Source: DATAMF01 sp964472565 (lineage in GTDB: Bacteria > Chloroflexota > Anaerolineae > Aggregatilineales > Aggregatilineaceae). Taken from it: a stretch of 50,710 nucleotides of DNA. The number at the start of each line of letters is the position of its first letter. The stretch's first letter is position 1. The notes below the pieces were generated by a model. The model saw nothing but the letters and a program-made list of their open reading frames with translations. It did no database searches and was not told where the DNA came from. Shown here in pieces: positions 8,715-17,342 of the stretch. The stretch spans positions 1-50,710 of the forward strand of contig CAYYNB010000020.1 in the NCBI GenBank assembly GCA_964472565.1, given 5' to 3'. Position numbers and translations under genes: made by a program.

Positions 8715-10613
8715 ATGACAAAAATCCTGCCAAGACGAGGTACCATCGCTGTTCTACTTCAATTGATGCTGGTGACTTTTGTGCTTTCGTCTCCCGTTTA
8801 CGGGCAGCAAGATGGGGGAAAAAACATCATTACCAGCAGCAATGCCGCTGCGGTTGTACAGATTGATACGCTCGGTTATGGGAGTGCAACTGATCTGGCG
8901 TGGGCACCGAACGGTGAAGGGTTGTCCGTAGCAAGCACCATCGGCGTCTGGTTTCACCGGGCAGACGATTTTTCAGCCAAACCCACTTTGCTAGAAACAC
9001 CTACGGCGTGGCCTACATCACTCATCTACAGTCCCGATGGTCGTTGGCTGGCTTATGCAGACCTGGATGGTACCATAAAAGTGTTTGATGGTGCGAGCCA
9101 AAAACGAATTCTTGAAATTGAAGATGATAACGTAGCAATCACTGATCTGGAATTTAGTCCACAAGCCCCTATCCTTGCTTCAGCAGGCAGCGATAGTGTT
9201 ATAAAACTATGGAATCTACCGTCGGGTGAATTGCTGACAATACTGGAAGGGCATACCGAAAGGGTAAATAGTATTGCATTTAGCCCTGATGGAAGGTTTT
9301 TGGCCTCAGGCAGCAGCGACGACACCATTCGTCTATGGGATGTCGCTTCAAATACGACAGTGGCAATTTTGGAAGGTCATAGTGGAACTGTAGGGTGCGT
9401 CGCTTATAGTCCCACTGGCAGCGTCCTGGCATCGGGTGGTGCTGATGACAACAGCGTGCGCCTGTGGGATGTGCCATCGGGTGATCTCCTAACTGTGTTA
9501 GCAGGACATACCGAAGCCGTAACCGATGTGCAATTCAGTGTGGGTGGAAATGTGTTAGCTTCAGCCAGCGACGACCATACCGTGCGCCTGTGGGATATAT
9601 CAAAAAAGACGACCCTGGCAATGTATGACAAACATTTTGGCGAGGTTGACCACATTGCATTTAGCCCCGACAACAATACAATGGCTTCACTGGGATCGGA
9701 TGGTGTTCGAGTATGGCAGTGGGCCACACAAGACACGATTCAAATCCTCGGAGAGTATAACGATCTAGTGACTGACCTGTGCTTTAGCAATGATGGACAA
9801 TTTATAGTTTCGGGAAGTGGGGCTGGTTTTTTGAAAATGTGGCAGATATCTACCTCTGAAGTTGTCACCCTTCCAGTCAGGCATGATGCTGAAGTAACAA
9901 GCCTGGCATTTGATCCAGGCGGGACAGTGCTTGCTTCAGGAAGTGGAGATGGCACCGTTCGGTTATGGGAGCCGGACACGAACGAGACAGCCCTGCTTGT
10001 TCGAGGAGGCGTAGCAACTTATGTTGACTATGCACCGGATGGTTCAGGTCTGGCCTATGCAGGAAGCGATTTCACGATAGGTGTGTTTCAGCACGAAACC
10101 TTGACACTCTTATTGGGACATACCTGGTTTGTGACCGATGTGACCTATAACGCTCAAAGTACGATGCTTGCTTCAGCCAGTTATGATAGGACCGTCCGGC
10201 TGTGGGATTTGTCGGCGGGCCGTGCATTGGCCGTTCTTGAGGGGCATACGGATGCTGTTACCAGTGTGGCCTTTAACCCTGAGAGTACTTTAGTGGCGTC
10301 GGGCAGCTTCGATGGGACCGTTCGGCTGTGGGATGTCGCCACGGGAAGTACGGTTGCGGTGCTGGAAGGGCATACCGATTGGGTAAATAGTGTTGCGTTT
10401 AACTTGGATGGATCAGTGTTGGCGTCGGGGAGCAATGATGGCTCGGTAAGACTATGGGATGTCGCTTCGGGAAAGATTCTCGCTGTATTACCCCATCCTG
10501 GTATGACTAGCGAATATCCTGATGGTGTAGCGAGTGTCGTATTTAGCCCGGATGGAGCCTTCTTTGCATCCGGGAATGCAGATGGCACCATCAGGCTGTG
10601 GACCACGCCTTAG
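8715..10613 (+). CDS. Exported 14-blade WD40 protein
   Basis: A 632-residue protein with an N-terminal signal peptide (residues 1-30, ending VYGQQ) and WD40 repeats throughout. I count fourteen blade ends, among them IGVWFHRA, IKVFDGAS, IKLWNLPSG, several VRLWDVxSG and a final IRLWTTP. Fourteen suits two seven-bladed propellers in tandem. The start follows TGAGGA and begins the signal peptide. No kinase or protease domain is attached. It likely acts outside the membrane as an interaction scaffold (inference). Near-identical blades at the C terminus suggest recent internal duplication. Confidence 0.85.
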   Translation: MTKILPRRGTIAVLLQLMLVTFVLSSPVYGQQDGGKNIITSSNAAAVVQIDTLGYGSATDLAWAPNGEGLSVASTIGVWFHRADDFSAKPTLLETPTAWPTSLIYSPDGRWLAYADLDGTIKVFDGASQKRILEIEDDNVAITDLEFSPQAPILASAGSDSVIKLWNLPSGELLTILEGHTERVNSIAFSPDGRFLASGSSDDTIRLWDVASNTTVAILEGHSGTVGCVAYSPTGSVLASGGADDNSVRLWDVPSGDLLTVLAGHTEAVTDVQFSVGGNVLASASDDHTVRLWDISKKTTLAMYDKHFGEVDHIAFSPDNNTMASLGSDGVRVWQWATQDTIQILGEYNDLVTDLCFSNDGQFIVSGSGAGFLKMWQISTSEVVTLPVRHDAEVTSLAFDPGGTVLASGSGDGTVRLWEPDTNETALLVRGGVATYVDYAPDGSGLAYAGSDFTIGVFQHETLTLLLGHTWFVTDVTYNAQSTMLASASYDRTVRLWDLSAGRALAVLEGHTDAVTSVAFNPESTLVASGSFDGTVRLWDVATGSTVAVLEGHTDWVNSVAFNLDGSVLASGSNDGSVRLWDVASGKILAVLPHPGMTSEYPDGVASVVFSPDGAFFASGNADGTIRLWTTP

Positions 10614-10807
10614 TTGCTACTGTGTGTGCGACGGCAAAATCTCTGGGACATCAACAGAGCGAAAACGAACAGCGGCTTACGACAGCCGCACCACGTAACC
10701 GATCCACAGGCGGCGCGAAATTATTGTTACTGGTCCGTGATTCGGATGCACGCGCCATCAGTCGATAGTATATTATGCCTGATGATCAGCATGGGAGGGT
10801 AGCCGTA

Positions 10808-11011
10808 ATGACTACAACACGCCAAGTCATTTTGCATCATGCAGAAGAAGGCGGCTATTGGATCAAAGTCCCCAGTTTGCCGGGATGTTTCAGCCAGGGT
10901 GAAACCAAAGACGAAGCGCTGGCGAATATCAAAGAAGCGATCACGCTGCATCTTGAATCAGCGAAGCGCGGGCGTGCGGATCGTGATTTCCAGCGAAAAC
11001 CCTTCGCCTAA
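10808..11011 (+). CDS. HicB-like antitoxin domain protein
   Basis: A 67-residue protein matching the N-terminal HicB fold: an R-Q-V-I-L-H-H strand, GGYWIKVPSLPGC, and then SQGETKDEALANIKEAI. It lacks the C-terminal DNA-binding domain of longer HicB proteins, and no HicA toxin lies beside it. GGGAGG precedes the ATG. Its last 54 bp overlap the 3' end of the leftward XRE gene, so the two genes share DNA in opposite strands. It may be an orphan antitoxin. Confidence 0.75.
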   Translation: MTTTRQVILHHAEEGGYWIKVPSLPGCFSQGETKDEALANIKEAITLHLESAKRGRADRDFQRKPFA

Positions 11012-11281
11012 TGCCAACACATAGCGCCGCAGCGTATTGAGCGTATAGGCATCGTAGCCGCGTTTTTCGATGCGGGCCACCTGCGCCTGCGATACCCCAA
11101 GCCGCTCCGCCATTTCCTGCTGCGTTAAGCCTGCTGCACGGCGCGCTTCGACCAATTGCAGCCACAATTCTTTTTTGGCGGATTCCTGTTCATAGATAGC
11201 GCGAAAGTCGGGATCAGCCATTTGTTGGGCGAGGTAATCCTCATAACGCCGTTGGCCTGCTGGTTTGAAATTTTCGCTCAT
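10958..11281 (-). CDS. XRE-family HTH regulator
   Basis: A 107-residue Cro/C1-type protein. The helix-turn-helix is visible in EARRAAGLTQQEMAERLGVS followed by QAQVARIEK (about 46-75). The N-terminal part (DYLAQQMADPDFRAIYEQE) resembles antitoxins of RelE/HigB-type pairs, but no toxin gene adjoins. The 3' end overlaps the 3' end of the HicB-like gene by 54 bp in tail-to-tail orientation. It could be an orphan antitoxin or autoregulator. Confidence 0.8.
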   Translation of the reverse strand: MSENFKPAGQRRYEDYLAQQMADPDFRAIYEQESAKKELWLQLVEARRAAGLTQQEMAERLGVSQAQVARIEKRGYDAYTLNTLRRYVLALGEGFSLEITIRTPALR

Positions 11282-11302
11282 GGGGTATCAGACAAATCGT
11301 TT

Positions 11303-12106
11303 TTACCAGTTTTCGCAAGCACGACCATCTCCATCGCCATCCAGGTGATCTTCATCGCCACATTGAGCCAGATGGGCATTGGCATTCATCCCTAGATGAT
11401 TAAAGTCAACGCAGTCCAGGTCATTTATTCCGTTGCAGCCGAAGGGATCGCTTGCCTGGGGCGCTGTTTGCGGCTGGTATGGCGGACTCGTTGACTGCAC
11501 GACTGGCCCAAAAGCGGGTTGCGCCTTGGTGAGCACCGAACTATGAACGTAAATCACTTGGCCGTCATAATTGGCCTGATACCAGAGGGCATTGCCTGAG
11601 ATGGCGTCCCCTATAAGCTGGCCGATCACGGACAACCAATCTCCGGCGGCCAGTTCCCCGACGGGTGCGCAGGCGGTGGTCAGGTGTGGGCAGGATCGCA
11701 AATTGGCCCCCGTGACCGCATAATAGGTGGTGGGCGGCAGGACTGTAACCTGCGGCATTGGCGTAGCAGGCAGGGGCGTTGAGGATGGCTGCGGTGTGTC
11801 ACTCGGCAGCGGTGTGTTCGTCGGGGTGAATGCCGGCGGATAGGTCGAAGCGGGTGTTAAGGCGAGAAGCACGGCGGTTTCAGCCGCCCATGCCGTTGAT
11901 CGCTGATGTCTTGCCGCTTGTTCAGTGGCGGCGGCTTGTTTGTTCGCTGCTTCAACCGTTCGAGTCGCCTGGGAATCCGGCGCGGAGTCCCCTAACTGGC
12001 TCAGCACGATCAACAGGGAGCCGATCATCAGCAGGAATGCAGCGGCGGCCACCGCCAGACAGCCGGATGTATGACGCTGCCAGATACGAGTGAAATTCTG
12101 TAGCAC
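11303..12106 (-). CDS. Membrane-anchored SH3/Excalibur protein
   Basis: A 267-residue protein. A single N-terminal membrane helix (AVAAAAFLLMIGSLLIVL) is followed by a Thr/Pro-rich linker, an SH3-like domain (YYAVTGANLRSCP ... WYQANYDGQVIYVHSS) and a C-terminal Excalibur domain. The Excalibur domain shows the DCVDFN start and the Ca-binding DGDGDGRACE end. I place the start at the GTG at 12106 because GGAGGGG lies 6 nt before it; the longer frame lacks a site. It is probably anchored and faces outward, possibly on the cell wall. Confidence 0.75.
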   Translation of the reverse strand: MLQNFTRIWQRHTSGCLAVAAAAFLLMIGSLLIVLSQLGDSAPDSQATRTVEAANKQAAATEQAARHQRSTAWAAETAVLLALTPASTYPPAFTPTNTPLPSDTPQPSSTPLPATPMPQVTVLPPTTYYAVTGANLRSCPHLTTACAPVGELAAGDWLSVIGQLIGDAISGNALWYQANYDGQVIYVHSSVLTKAQPAFGPVVQSTSPPYQPQTAPQASDPFGCNGINDLDCVDFNHLGMNANAHLAQCGDEDHLDGDGDGRACENW

Positions 12107-12240
12107 AATCCCCTCCAGGTTATGAACGATTTTCAGCATAACATGGATTAGCTGTAAGTGAAAACTTACAGAGCAGCAGCGCGAAAACGGCGATTTGATC
12201 CTATACTACAAATAACTGATTCGCGAGGGGGAAGGGAATC

Positions 12241-12750
12241 ATGTACGAGATCACAGCGGAAGGGACGACGTATCTTTATTTTCCCAGGGGTGATGTGTTG
12301 CCGGATGCAGCGGTTTTGGGCCGATCCATCTGGGGCTTCCCGTATAAACTCACCGATTTTATGCGGGCGGAACTCCAACGGAGTGAGGATGTACGGCTGG
12401 CGCTGATTCTATGGCGCGGGCCGCAACTGCTGCCCGCCGGGGCGGTGTATTTCCTGTATTACCTGTACTGGACGGACGGCACCGATCTGGGCGCGCTGGA
12501 TGAAAGAGTGCAGCACGGGACGTTCACGGATGCCGATTTTGCCGGGGCGATCAAAACTGAAGAGCAGGTCACGACCTGTTTTCAATGCGGGTGGAAAGGG
12601 CATACCTTATGCTTTGCGGCCAGAGATGTCTACCAGGATAACCTCCGCCTGTACGCCCAAAAACACGCGCTTGCAGGGCAGCATTACCAAACCTGCCCCT
12701 CGTGCGCGGGGGATTTACGCCAGCCGATTGTCAAAATCTATCCGAATTAG
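12241..12750 (+). CDS. Hypothetical protein with C-terminal zinc ribbon
   Basis: A 169-residue protein I do not recognise. Two CxxC pairs, CFQC (about 118) and CPSC (about 155), would bind one zinc. The N-terminal half is aromatic-rich and has no membrane helix. GAGGGGGAAGGG lies upstream of the ATG. The next gene starts 91 bp later on the same strand. No function is assigned. Confidence 0.55.
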   Translation: MYEITAEGTTYLYFPRGDVLPDAAVLGRSIWGFPYKLTDFMRAELQRSEDVRLALILWRGPQLLPAGAVYFLYYLYWTDGTDLGALDERVQHGTFTDADFAGAIKTEEQVTTCFQCGWKGHTLCFAARDVYQDNLRLYAQKHALAGQHYQTCPSCAGDLRQPIVKIYPN

Positions 12751-12841
12751 CCGCAGGAGGAAAGCGGTACTGTAGCACAGCCGGCCCACGCGCCGCATAA
12801 TTACAAGCGGGGGCAGGTGAAATAAGGAGAGGAACTGCAAC

Positions 12842-13954
12842 ATGATCCGTAAGCTATTTTTGATCGTGATGCTGCTGCTGAGCATGAGTCTCCCGGCGCG
12901 GGCGCAAAGCGGCGCGGACGGCTGGACCTTGTACCCGCTCAATCTGCGGACGGGGCCGGGGATGAATTATGCGGTGATCATACAGTTGCCGAGCAGCACC
13001 GGGCTGATCTTCGAGGCGCGTAACGCGGACGTGACGTGGCTGTTGGGGCACAGCGAAGATGGGGCGCTGCGAGGGTGGGTTAATGCGTTGTATATCCGCT
13101 ACCGGGAAGGTTTCGCGGCGGTGAATCTGCCGGTGAGCGAGGAAACCATCGCCACCGCAGCGGATGTTCCCGCGCCACAAACGGATGCGCCGGTCAGTTC
13201 CGGCTCGGCGTTTGATGTGCTGATGTCGATTCCGGTGGTCCCGGCGATCAGCGGGCACGCGCGGGATATTTTCCAGGGCAGCGGCAACGATCCGCGCACG
13301 ATCATCAGGATCGGGGACTGCAACAGCGAAGGCTGGGAATTTCTGGGGCCGTTCAACACGGGCGATTATGACCTGGGGGAATACGGCTATTTACAGCCGA
13401 CGGTGGACTATTTTGGCGGATCGTTCGGGGTGAAAAATATCACGGCGCACGGCGGGTTTAATATCTTCGCCGTGACCGATCCGACCTGGGCGAATACGGG
13501 GCAGTGCCAGCCTAACGAAACGCCGCTCGCCTGCGAACTGCGGCGGCACCGCCCGGCGGTGGCGGTGATGATGTTCGGGCCGAACGATACGTCACACCTG
13601 ACGGCGGCGCAGTTTGAAGCCTCGCTGCGGCAGGTGGTCGCGGCGACGATAGCCAACGGCACGATTCCGGTGCTGACCACCTTTACGTGGTGCGAATCCG
13701 GCAGCTACGGCGATCTGGGACTGCAATTCAATCTGATTACGGTGAATGTCGCGCGCGAGAATGACATCCCGCTGATCAACTTCTGGCGGGCGGCGCAGGG
13801 CTTACCGAACTGTGGGTTGTCCGACGCGACCCATCTCAGCAAGCCGGTGATGACCACCACCGGGAACTTCACCGATCTGCATGCGGGGTATACCATGCGC
13901 AATCTGGTGACGCTGCAAACGCTGGAGGCACTGCGCACGTCGGCGTTACAGTAG
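12842..13954 (+). CDS. Secreted SH3 plus SGNH-like protein with Cys at Ser site
   Basis: A 370-residue exported protein: signal peptide (1-21), bacterial SH3 domain (about 27-87, LNLRTGPGMNYAV) and an SGNH/GDSL-like domain (about 150-370). Block I reads IGDC (C160) instead of GDS, block III is GPND (246-249), and block V is DATH (D328, H331). C222 and C231 may form a disulfide. The paralogue at 20385-21563 shares all of these features, including Cys. A GGAGAGG-like site precedes the start. Activity may be thiol-based, altered or lost. Confidence 0.75.
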   Translation: MIRKLFLIVMLLLSMSLPARAQSGADGWTLYPLNLRTGPGMNYAVIIQLPSSTGLIFEARNADVTWLLGHSEDGALRGWVNALYIRYREGFAAVNLPVSEETIATAADVPAPQTDAPVSSGSAFDVLMSIPVVPAISGHARDIFQGSGNDPRTIIRIGDCNSEGWEFLGPFNTGDYDLGEYGYLQPTVDYFGGSFGVKNITAHGGFNIFAVTDPTWANTGQCQPNETPLACELRRHRPAVAVMMFGPNDTSHLTAAQFEASLRQVVAATIANGTIPVLTTFTWCESGSYGDLGLQFNLITVNVARENDIPLINFWRAAQGLPNCGLSDATHLSKPVMTTTGNFTDLHAGYTMRNLVTLQTLEALRTSALQ

Positions 13955-13967
13955 GAACACAATCAGG

Positions 13968-13994
13968 CGGGGCGATTCACCCCGAATCGCCCCG
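13968..13994. terminator. CGGGGCGATTC hairpin
   Basis: CGGGGCGATTC and GAATCGCCCCG form perfect 11-bp arms with a 5-nt loop, between convergent genes. It is the longest member of the GGGGCGA hairpin family here and probably a bidirectional terminator. Confidence 0.6.
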
Positions 13995-14019
13995 GTAGAA
14001 TCAAATTACAGCGGGAAAG

Positions 14020-15522
14020 TTACTGCGCCGCGCCAAGCTGTTCCTGGCTCATCCAGCCCTGCATGCCCATACAATCGACCTGATACCAGTTCTGCACGCC
14101 GTCGCTGCCCGCCAACAGAATCGTCACGGCGGAGTTGGCGAAACAGGTGCCATCCGCAATGGCGGTGGTGGAGGGGGCATTATAAACCGGCTGCTGGAAG
14201 GGCGTCCCCGGTAGGGTAACTTCTTCGCCTTCGGCAAAAAACGGCTCGATTGGGGCGTCGAGAGCCAGCGACGGATCAAGCAGTTCGGCGGGCACCGGCC
14301 CCACGCCCAGGAAGGCGCGCCATTCGTTTTCCAGGTCGAGGAAGGTCAGCCCGGTCACGTTTTCGAGCGACTGTTCCAGCGTGATGCCGTGCGACATATT
14401 TTCGACGATACCCCGGTAGGTGTCGATGCCGCCGTGCGCCTCGACCAGCCAGCGCATAAATGACGCGCCCATATCGTAGATCAGGTGGGTGCAGCCGTCT
14501 TCGGAGGCAGTCAGCGCGCCGCCGCCCGGCCCATCACCCTGGAAACTGGGGAAGTCACCGCCGCGCAGTTCGGCCAGTTTGCGCAGCCGCGCATGGAAAT
14601 CATATTCATCGAAGGTTTCAAAGAATGTGGCCTGACCTTCGACCCACCACAACGGACCCGATACACCGACTTCCTGCTGGTAGAGGTGCGCGATCTCGTG
14701 GGTGGTGGTCGAAGCGGCCTGCTTCATCTGAAATTCGACATCGGGATTTTCAGGATTCCAGATGCATTCCGCGCGGATTTCGGCGGGTTCGAGCGAGCGG
14801 ACGCGCTGAATCGTGCCGCCTGCTTCAGGGATGATCGTCCCGGTGAAGCCGAAGCTGGTATCGTCAATTTCGGTGTCGCCCTGATACTCGTTCCAATCTT
14901 TGCCGGGCGGGAAGATCACCGAAACGGGGCGGTAAGGAATCTCTTCGCCAAAGCCATCGATATACATCTGGTGGCGCAGATTTTGCGCGTCGAGCACATG
15001 TTTGCCCAACTCTTCCGGCATCCCGTACCAGTAGACGATCACATACTGGTTTTCGGTGCGATACCATTCGCGGGTGGGATCATAATAGACGGCGTGAATG
15101 GGCGCACTTTCGATGCTGATGTCTGTGCCGCGCACGCCCCAATAGGCGTCGATCTCGTGCCAGGGGGGTAATCCGGCGGCATTATACGGCACAGCGATCC
15201 ATTCGTTTTCCTGCTCGCCCGGTTCGGCATTGATGCGGCCCGTTTTGCCGGAATTGGTGAAGGCGTAAAACAGCGTCACACTGCTGTAGCTCACTCCGGC
15301 GGGTGGCACAATCGTCGCCTTAAATTCCAGGCCATATGGATAAAGCGAACGGTATGCCTGATCGGTGAACTGGAAGCCTTCGACTTCCTGATCGGGGTAG
15401 GTCTGCGGCTCGTCCTGGCCGCCGACGACGGTCACGGTGTAATCGTCCTGGGCTGTCGTGGGTGACAGCGGCAGCACGAGGGTGATGATCAGCACGATCC
15501 ACACAAGGTTCAAATTTTTCAT
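14020..15522 (-). CDS. Secreted zinc metalloprotease, peptidase-MA-like
   Basis: A 500-residue exported protein: signal peptide (1-24), an N-terminal beta-rich domain, a gluzincin-type core and a C-terminal SH3-like domain (about 435-500). The zinc site is H275-E-I-A-H279, with the third-ligand glutamate E295 in LWWVEGQATFFE. This spacing is typical of peptidase MA-like proteins. The start follows GAGGATGGA. It probably cuts proteins outside the cell; targets are unknown. A similar C-terminal SH3 design is seen in neighbouring exported proteins. Confidence 0.8.
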   Translation of the reverse strand: MKNLNLVWIVLIITLVLPLSPTTAQDDYTVTVVGGQDEPQTYPDQEVEGFQFTDQAYRSLYPYGLEFKATIVPPAGVSYSSVTLFYAFTNSGKTGRINAEPGEQENEWIAVPYNAAGLPPWHEIDAYWGVRGTDISIESAPIHAVYYDPTREWYRTENQYVIVYWYGMPEELGKHVLDAQNLRHQMYIDGFGEEIPYRPVSVIFPPGKDWNEYQGDTEIDDTSFGFTGTIIPEAGGTIQRVRSLEPAEIRAECIWNPENPDVEFQMKQAASTTTHEIAHLYQQEVGVSGPLWWVEGQATFFETFDEYDFHARLRKLAELRGGDFPSFQGDGPGGGALTASEDGCTHLIYDMGASFMRWLVEAHGGIDTYRGIVENMSHGITLEQSLENVTGLTFLDLENEWRAFLGVGPVPAELLDPSLALDAPIEPFFAEGEEVTLPGTPFQQPVYNAPSTTAIADGTCFANSAVTILLAGSDGVQNWYQVDCMGMQGWMSQEQLGAAQ

Positions 15523-15575
15523 GTTTCCATCCTCGTTGAAATAGTCCCATTATACGCAGTCTGGACCGAAAACAG

Positions 15576-15615
15576 AAGACCCCCTGCGGCGAGGGGTGGT
15601 GCCGCAGAAGGTCTT
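15576..15615 (-). terminator. Terminator of the prenyltransferase gene
   Basis: 15-nt arms (15576-15590 and 15601-15615) pair with two mismatches around a 10-nt loop. On the minus strand they are followed by CTGTTTT. It lies 28 bp past the stop of the 15643-16542 gene. Confidence 0.65.
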
Positions 15616-15642
15616 GTGAAACGGCTCAACCGAGGAACAATT

Positions 15643-16542
15643 TTAGACGACGGAGATCGCATATCCGGCAGCCGCGCCGATGTTCCCCGTATAATCCAGT
15701 TCCAGCTTCCAATAATCGCCTTTAGCTGAATAGGTATTGCTGTACATCACCTTGCGCTGATCCGTGATCACCGGAGCTTGTTCGGCAAAACGCCGGAGCA
15801 GAGGGCTGAAGTTTAGCGGGGTGACGCCGACCAACCCGCCCAACACATGGCACAGGCGCTCAATCCGCGGCGAGTCCCAGCTATAGGTCAGGTAGATGCA
15901 GACTGTCTGCGAATTGAGCAGCAGTTCATCCGCCGGGGGCATCTTAAACCCCAGATCGCTGATCTGGGTGCCGATCATCTCCGGTGTAAATTTGCTGCGA
16001 TCTGATGCCACAAAATAAAAATTGACGGTGCGGTTCCGGTAGTCGAAGGCCAACAGGCTGACCGTATGGAAACCGTATTTTTCGTGATAGTCGCGGTTGA
16101 GGCGCACACTGTCGGGCAGGCAGCGCAGCCGGTAGAGTTCCTCGATAGGGATACCGGCCTGGGGCAGCGCCCAGACTTTCTTAAAACCATGCCGGACGCC
16201 GACATCGATGCCGTAACCCGCAAACGCATATTTCGCCTGAAGTTCGGGGACCACATCCTCAATGGGGTGGCCCTCGGTGACGATAAACCGCTGCTTCACC
16301 GCCAGCGGATAGGGGTCATCGTTGGGCCGGGTATAGTCGAGATACCGGACATCAAGATCACGCTTGTCAACCGGGTGATCGGTGGTACGCATCCCCACGC
16401 CGAGTTGGGTAAAAAACGGGCTGTAAGCGCGCAGGACCGGCACGAACTTGTCCTCGTTGATAGGGGCGACCTCACAAATTGCAGCCGCCAGGGTGATGTC
16501 CTGATACAGCATCTTCAGTGTTCGCTCAGGGGCAGTTTTCAT
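15643..16542 (-). CDS. ABBA-type aromatic prenyltransferase (NphB/CloQ-like)
   Basis: A 299-residue soluble protein that I align by eye to the NphB/CloQ family, which moves a prenyl group from a prenyl diphosphate onto an aromatic compound. Matching segments in order are DLDVRY, NDDPYPLAVKQ, EGHPIEDVV, GFKKVWAL, YGFHTVSLLAFDY plus NRTVNFYF, SWDSPRIERLC and DYWKLELDY. The Asp of DLDVR corresponds to the Mg-binding Asp of NphB-type members, and K/R in GFKK, IERLC and YWKL to diphosphate contacts. No polyketide or isoprenoid genes adjoin, so the acceptor is unknown. AAAGGA precedes the ATG. It has its own promoter and terminator. Confidence 0.8.
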   Translation of the reverse strand: MKTAPERTLKMLYQDITLAAAICEVAPINEDKFVPVLRAYSPFFTQLGVGMRTTDHPVDKRDLDVRYLDYTRPNDDPYPLAVKQRFIVTEGHPIEDVVPELQAKYAFAGYGIDVGVRHGFKKVWALPQAGIPIEELYRLRCLPDSVRLNRDYHEKYGFHTVSLLAFDYRNRTVNFYFVASDRSKFTPEMIGTQISDLGFKMPPADELLLNSQTVCIYLTYSWDSPRIERLCHVLGGLVGVTPLNFSPLLRRFAEQAPVITDQRKVMYSNTYSAKGDYWKLELDYTGNIGAAAGYAISVV

Positions 16543-16600
16543 CGTCTTTCCTTTCCGTAGCGTCGTCCAGAAAAGTCGTCAGGAAATTTACACTTTTCAC

Positions 16601-16630
16601 AGTATACAGACCTTAATTGATGAATGTCAA
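16601..16630 (-). promoter_or_regulatory. Predicted sigma70 promoter of the prenyltransferase gene
   Basis: On the minus strand TTGACA (16630-16625) and TATACT (16606-16601) are 18 nt apart, about 60 nt before the ATG. The 358-bp gap 16543-16900 is strikingly AT-rich compared with its flanks. Apart from this promoter and AT-rich stretches, I see nothing gene-like there. Confidence 0.45.
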
Positions 16631-16900
16631 TCTACTATAATCATACGAAAACAGCTTCTGTATAGTTTCCACAACTTTTCAGATAATACTTTTGATGATT
16701 ATAATTTATATCTGAATAAAACAGTTTATGAAGAAAAAACTAAAGTTGCTTGATTAGCCCCTGTTTTGCCGTACAATAATGATGTATGTTAATTTGATGT
16801 CACTCCTCTTTACAATGGGAATTATTTAAATCATTTTTGCTGAGAGCACGCCAGGTTGGTAATACTCTTTGTCTTGCAATATCTAGTTGGAGGAGTGTTT

Positions 16901-17293
16901 ATGACCATCGAAATTGAACGTTTCCCCGAAGCGCGCGCCATTGTGGTCATTTTTAAAGACCCACTTCATCTGGCTGATGACCCGCCTAAAGTAAAGCAGT
17001 CGGTTGTGGATTTTGAACACGAAATGAACGGGCCGATCTGCCGTATTCTGGACTTCAACCAATGTACGCTTGATTTTGGGGTGATCGTGCAGGGGTTGGG
17101 GCAAGACCTGGATGGTGAAGGGGGCTTCAAAGACCCCAACATTACCACCTATTTTGTGAGCACCAACCCGCTGACCAAGCTGGGCGTGGAGAGTATCAAA
17201 AAACAAGCCCAATATGGAAATGTGGCGGCAGTTGAATTATTTGAGACGCGCGAAGCCGCCATCGAAAGCGCCAAAAAGAAGAACGGTCGATAG
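16901..17293 (+). CDS. Small STAS/SpoIIAA-like protein
   Basis: A 130-residue soluble protein resembling SpoIIAA/STAS-like small proteins: alternating strands and helices, ending in VAAVELFETREAAIESAKKK. The 39727-40110 protein has the same size and a similar ending (RILLFDTLDQALAHARKR), so both likely belong to one family. The start at 16901 follows TTGGAGGAG. No catalytic motif is visible; a regulatory role is inference. A strong terminator follows. Confidence 0.55.
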   Translation: MTIEIERFPEARAIVVIFKDPLHLADDPPKVKQSVVDFEHEMNGPICRILDFNQCTLDFGVIVQGLGQDLDGEGGFKDPNITTYFVSTNPLTKLGVESIKKQAQYGNVAAVELFETREAAIESAKKKNGR

Positions 17294-17300
17294 TGCTTGA

Positions 17301-17336
17301 GCGGCCCTGCACACACAACGCCAGGGCCGCTTTTTT
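17301..17336. terminator. Rho-independent terminator
   Basis: GCGGCCCTG pairs with CAGGGCCGC and is followed by TTTTTT. It lies between the rightward small protein gene and the leftward acetyltransferase gene and serves at least the former. Confidence 0.85.
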
Positions 17337-17342
17337 GTTACC

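Noticed and set aside
9404..9736. Leftward frames opposite the WD40 gene, such as this one
   Set aside because: They mirror the WD40 repeats and repeat with the same period; the sense strand has the signal peptide and blades.
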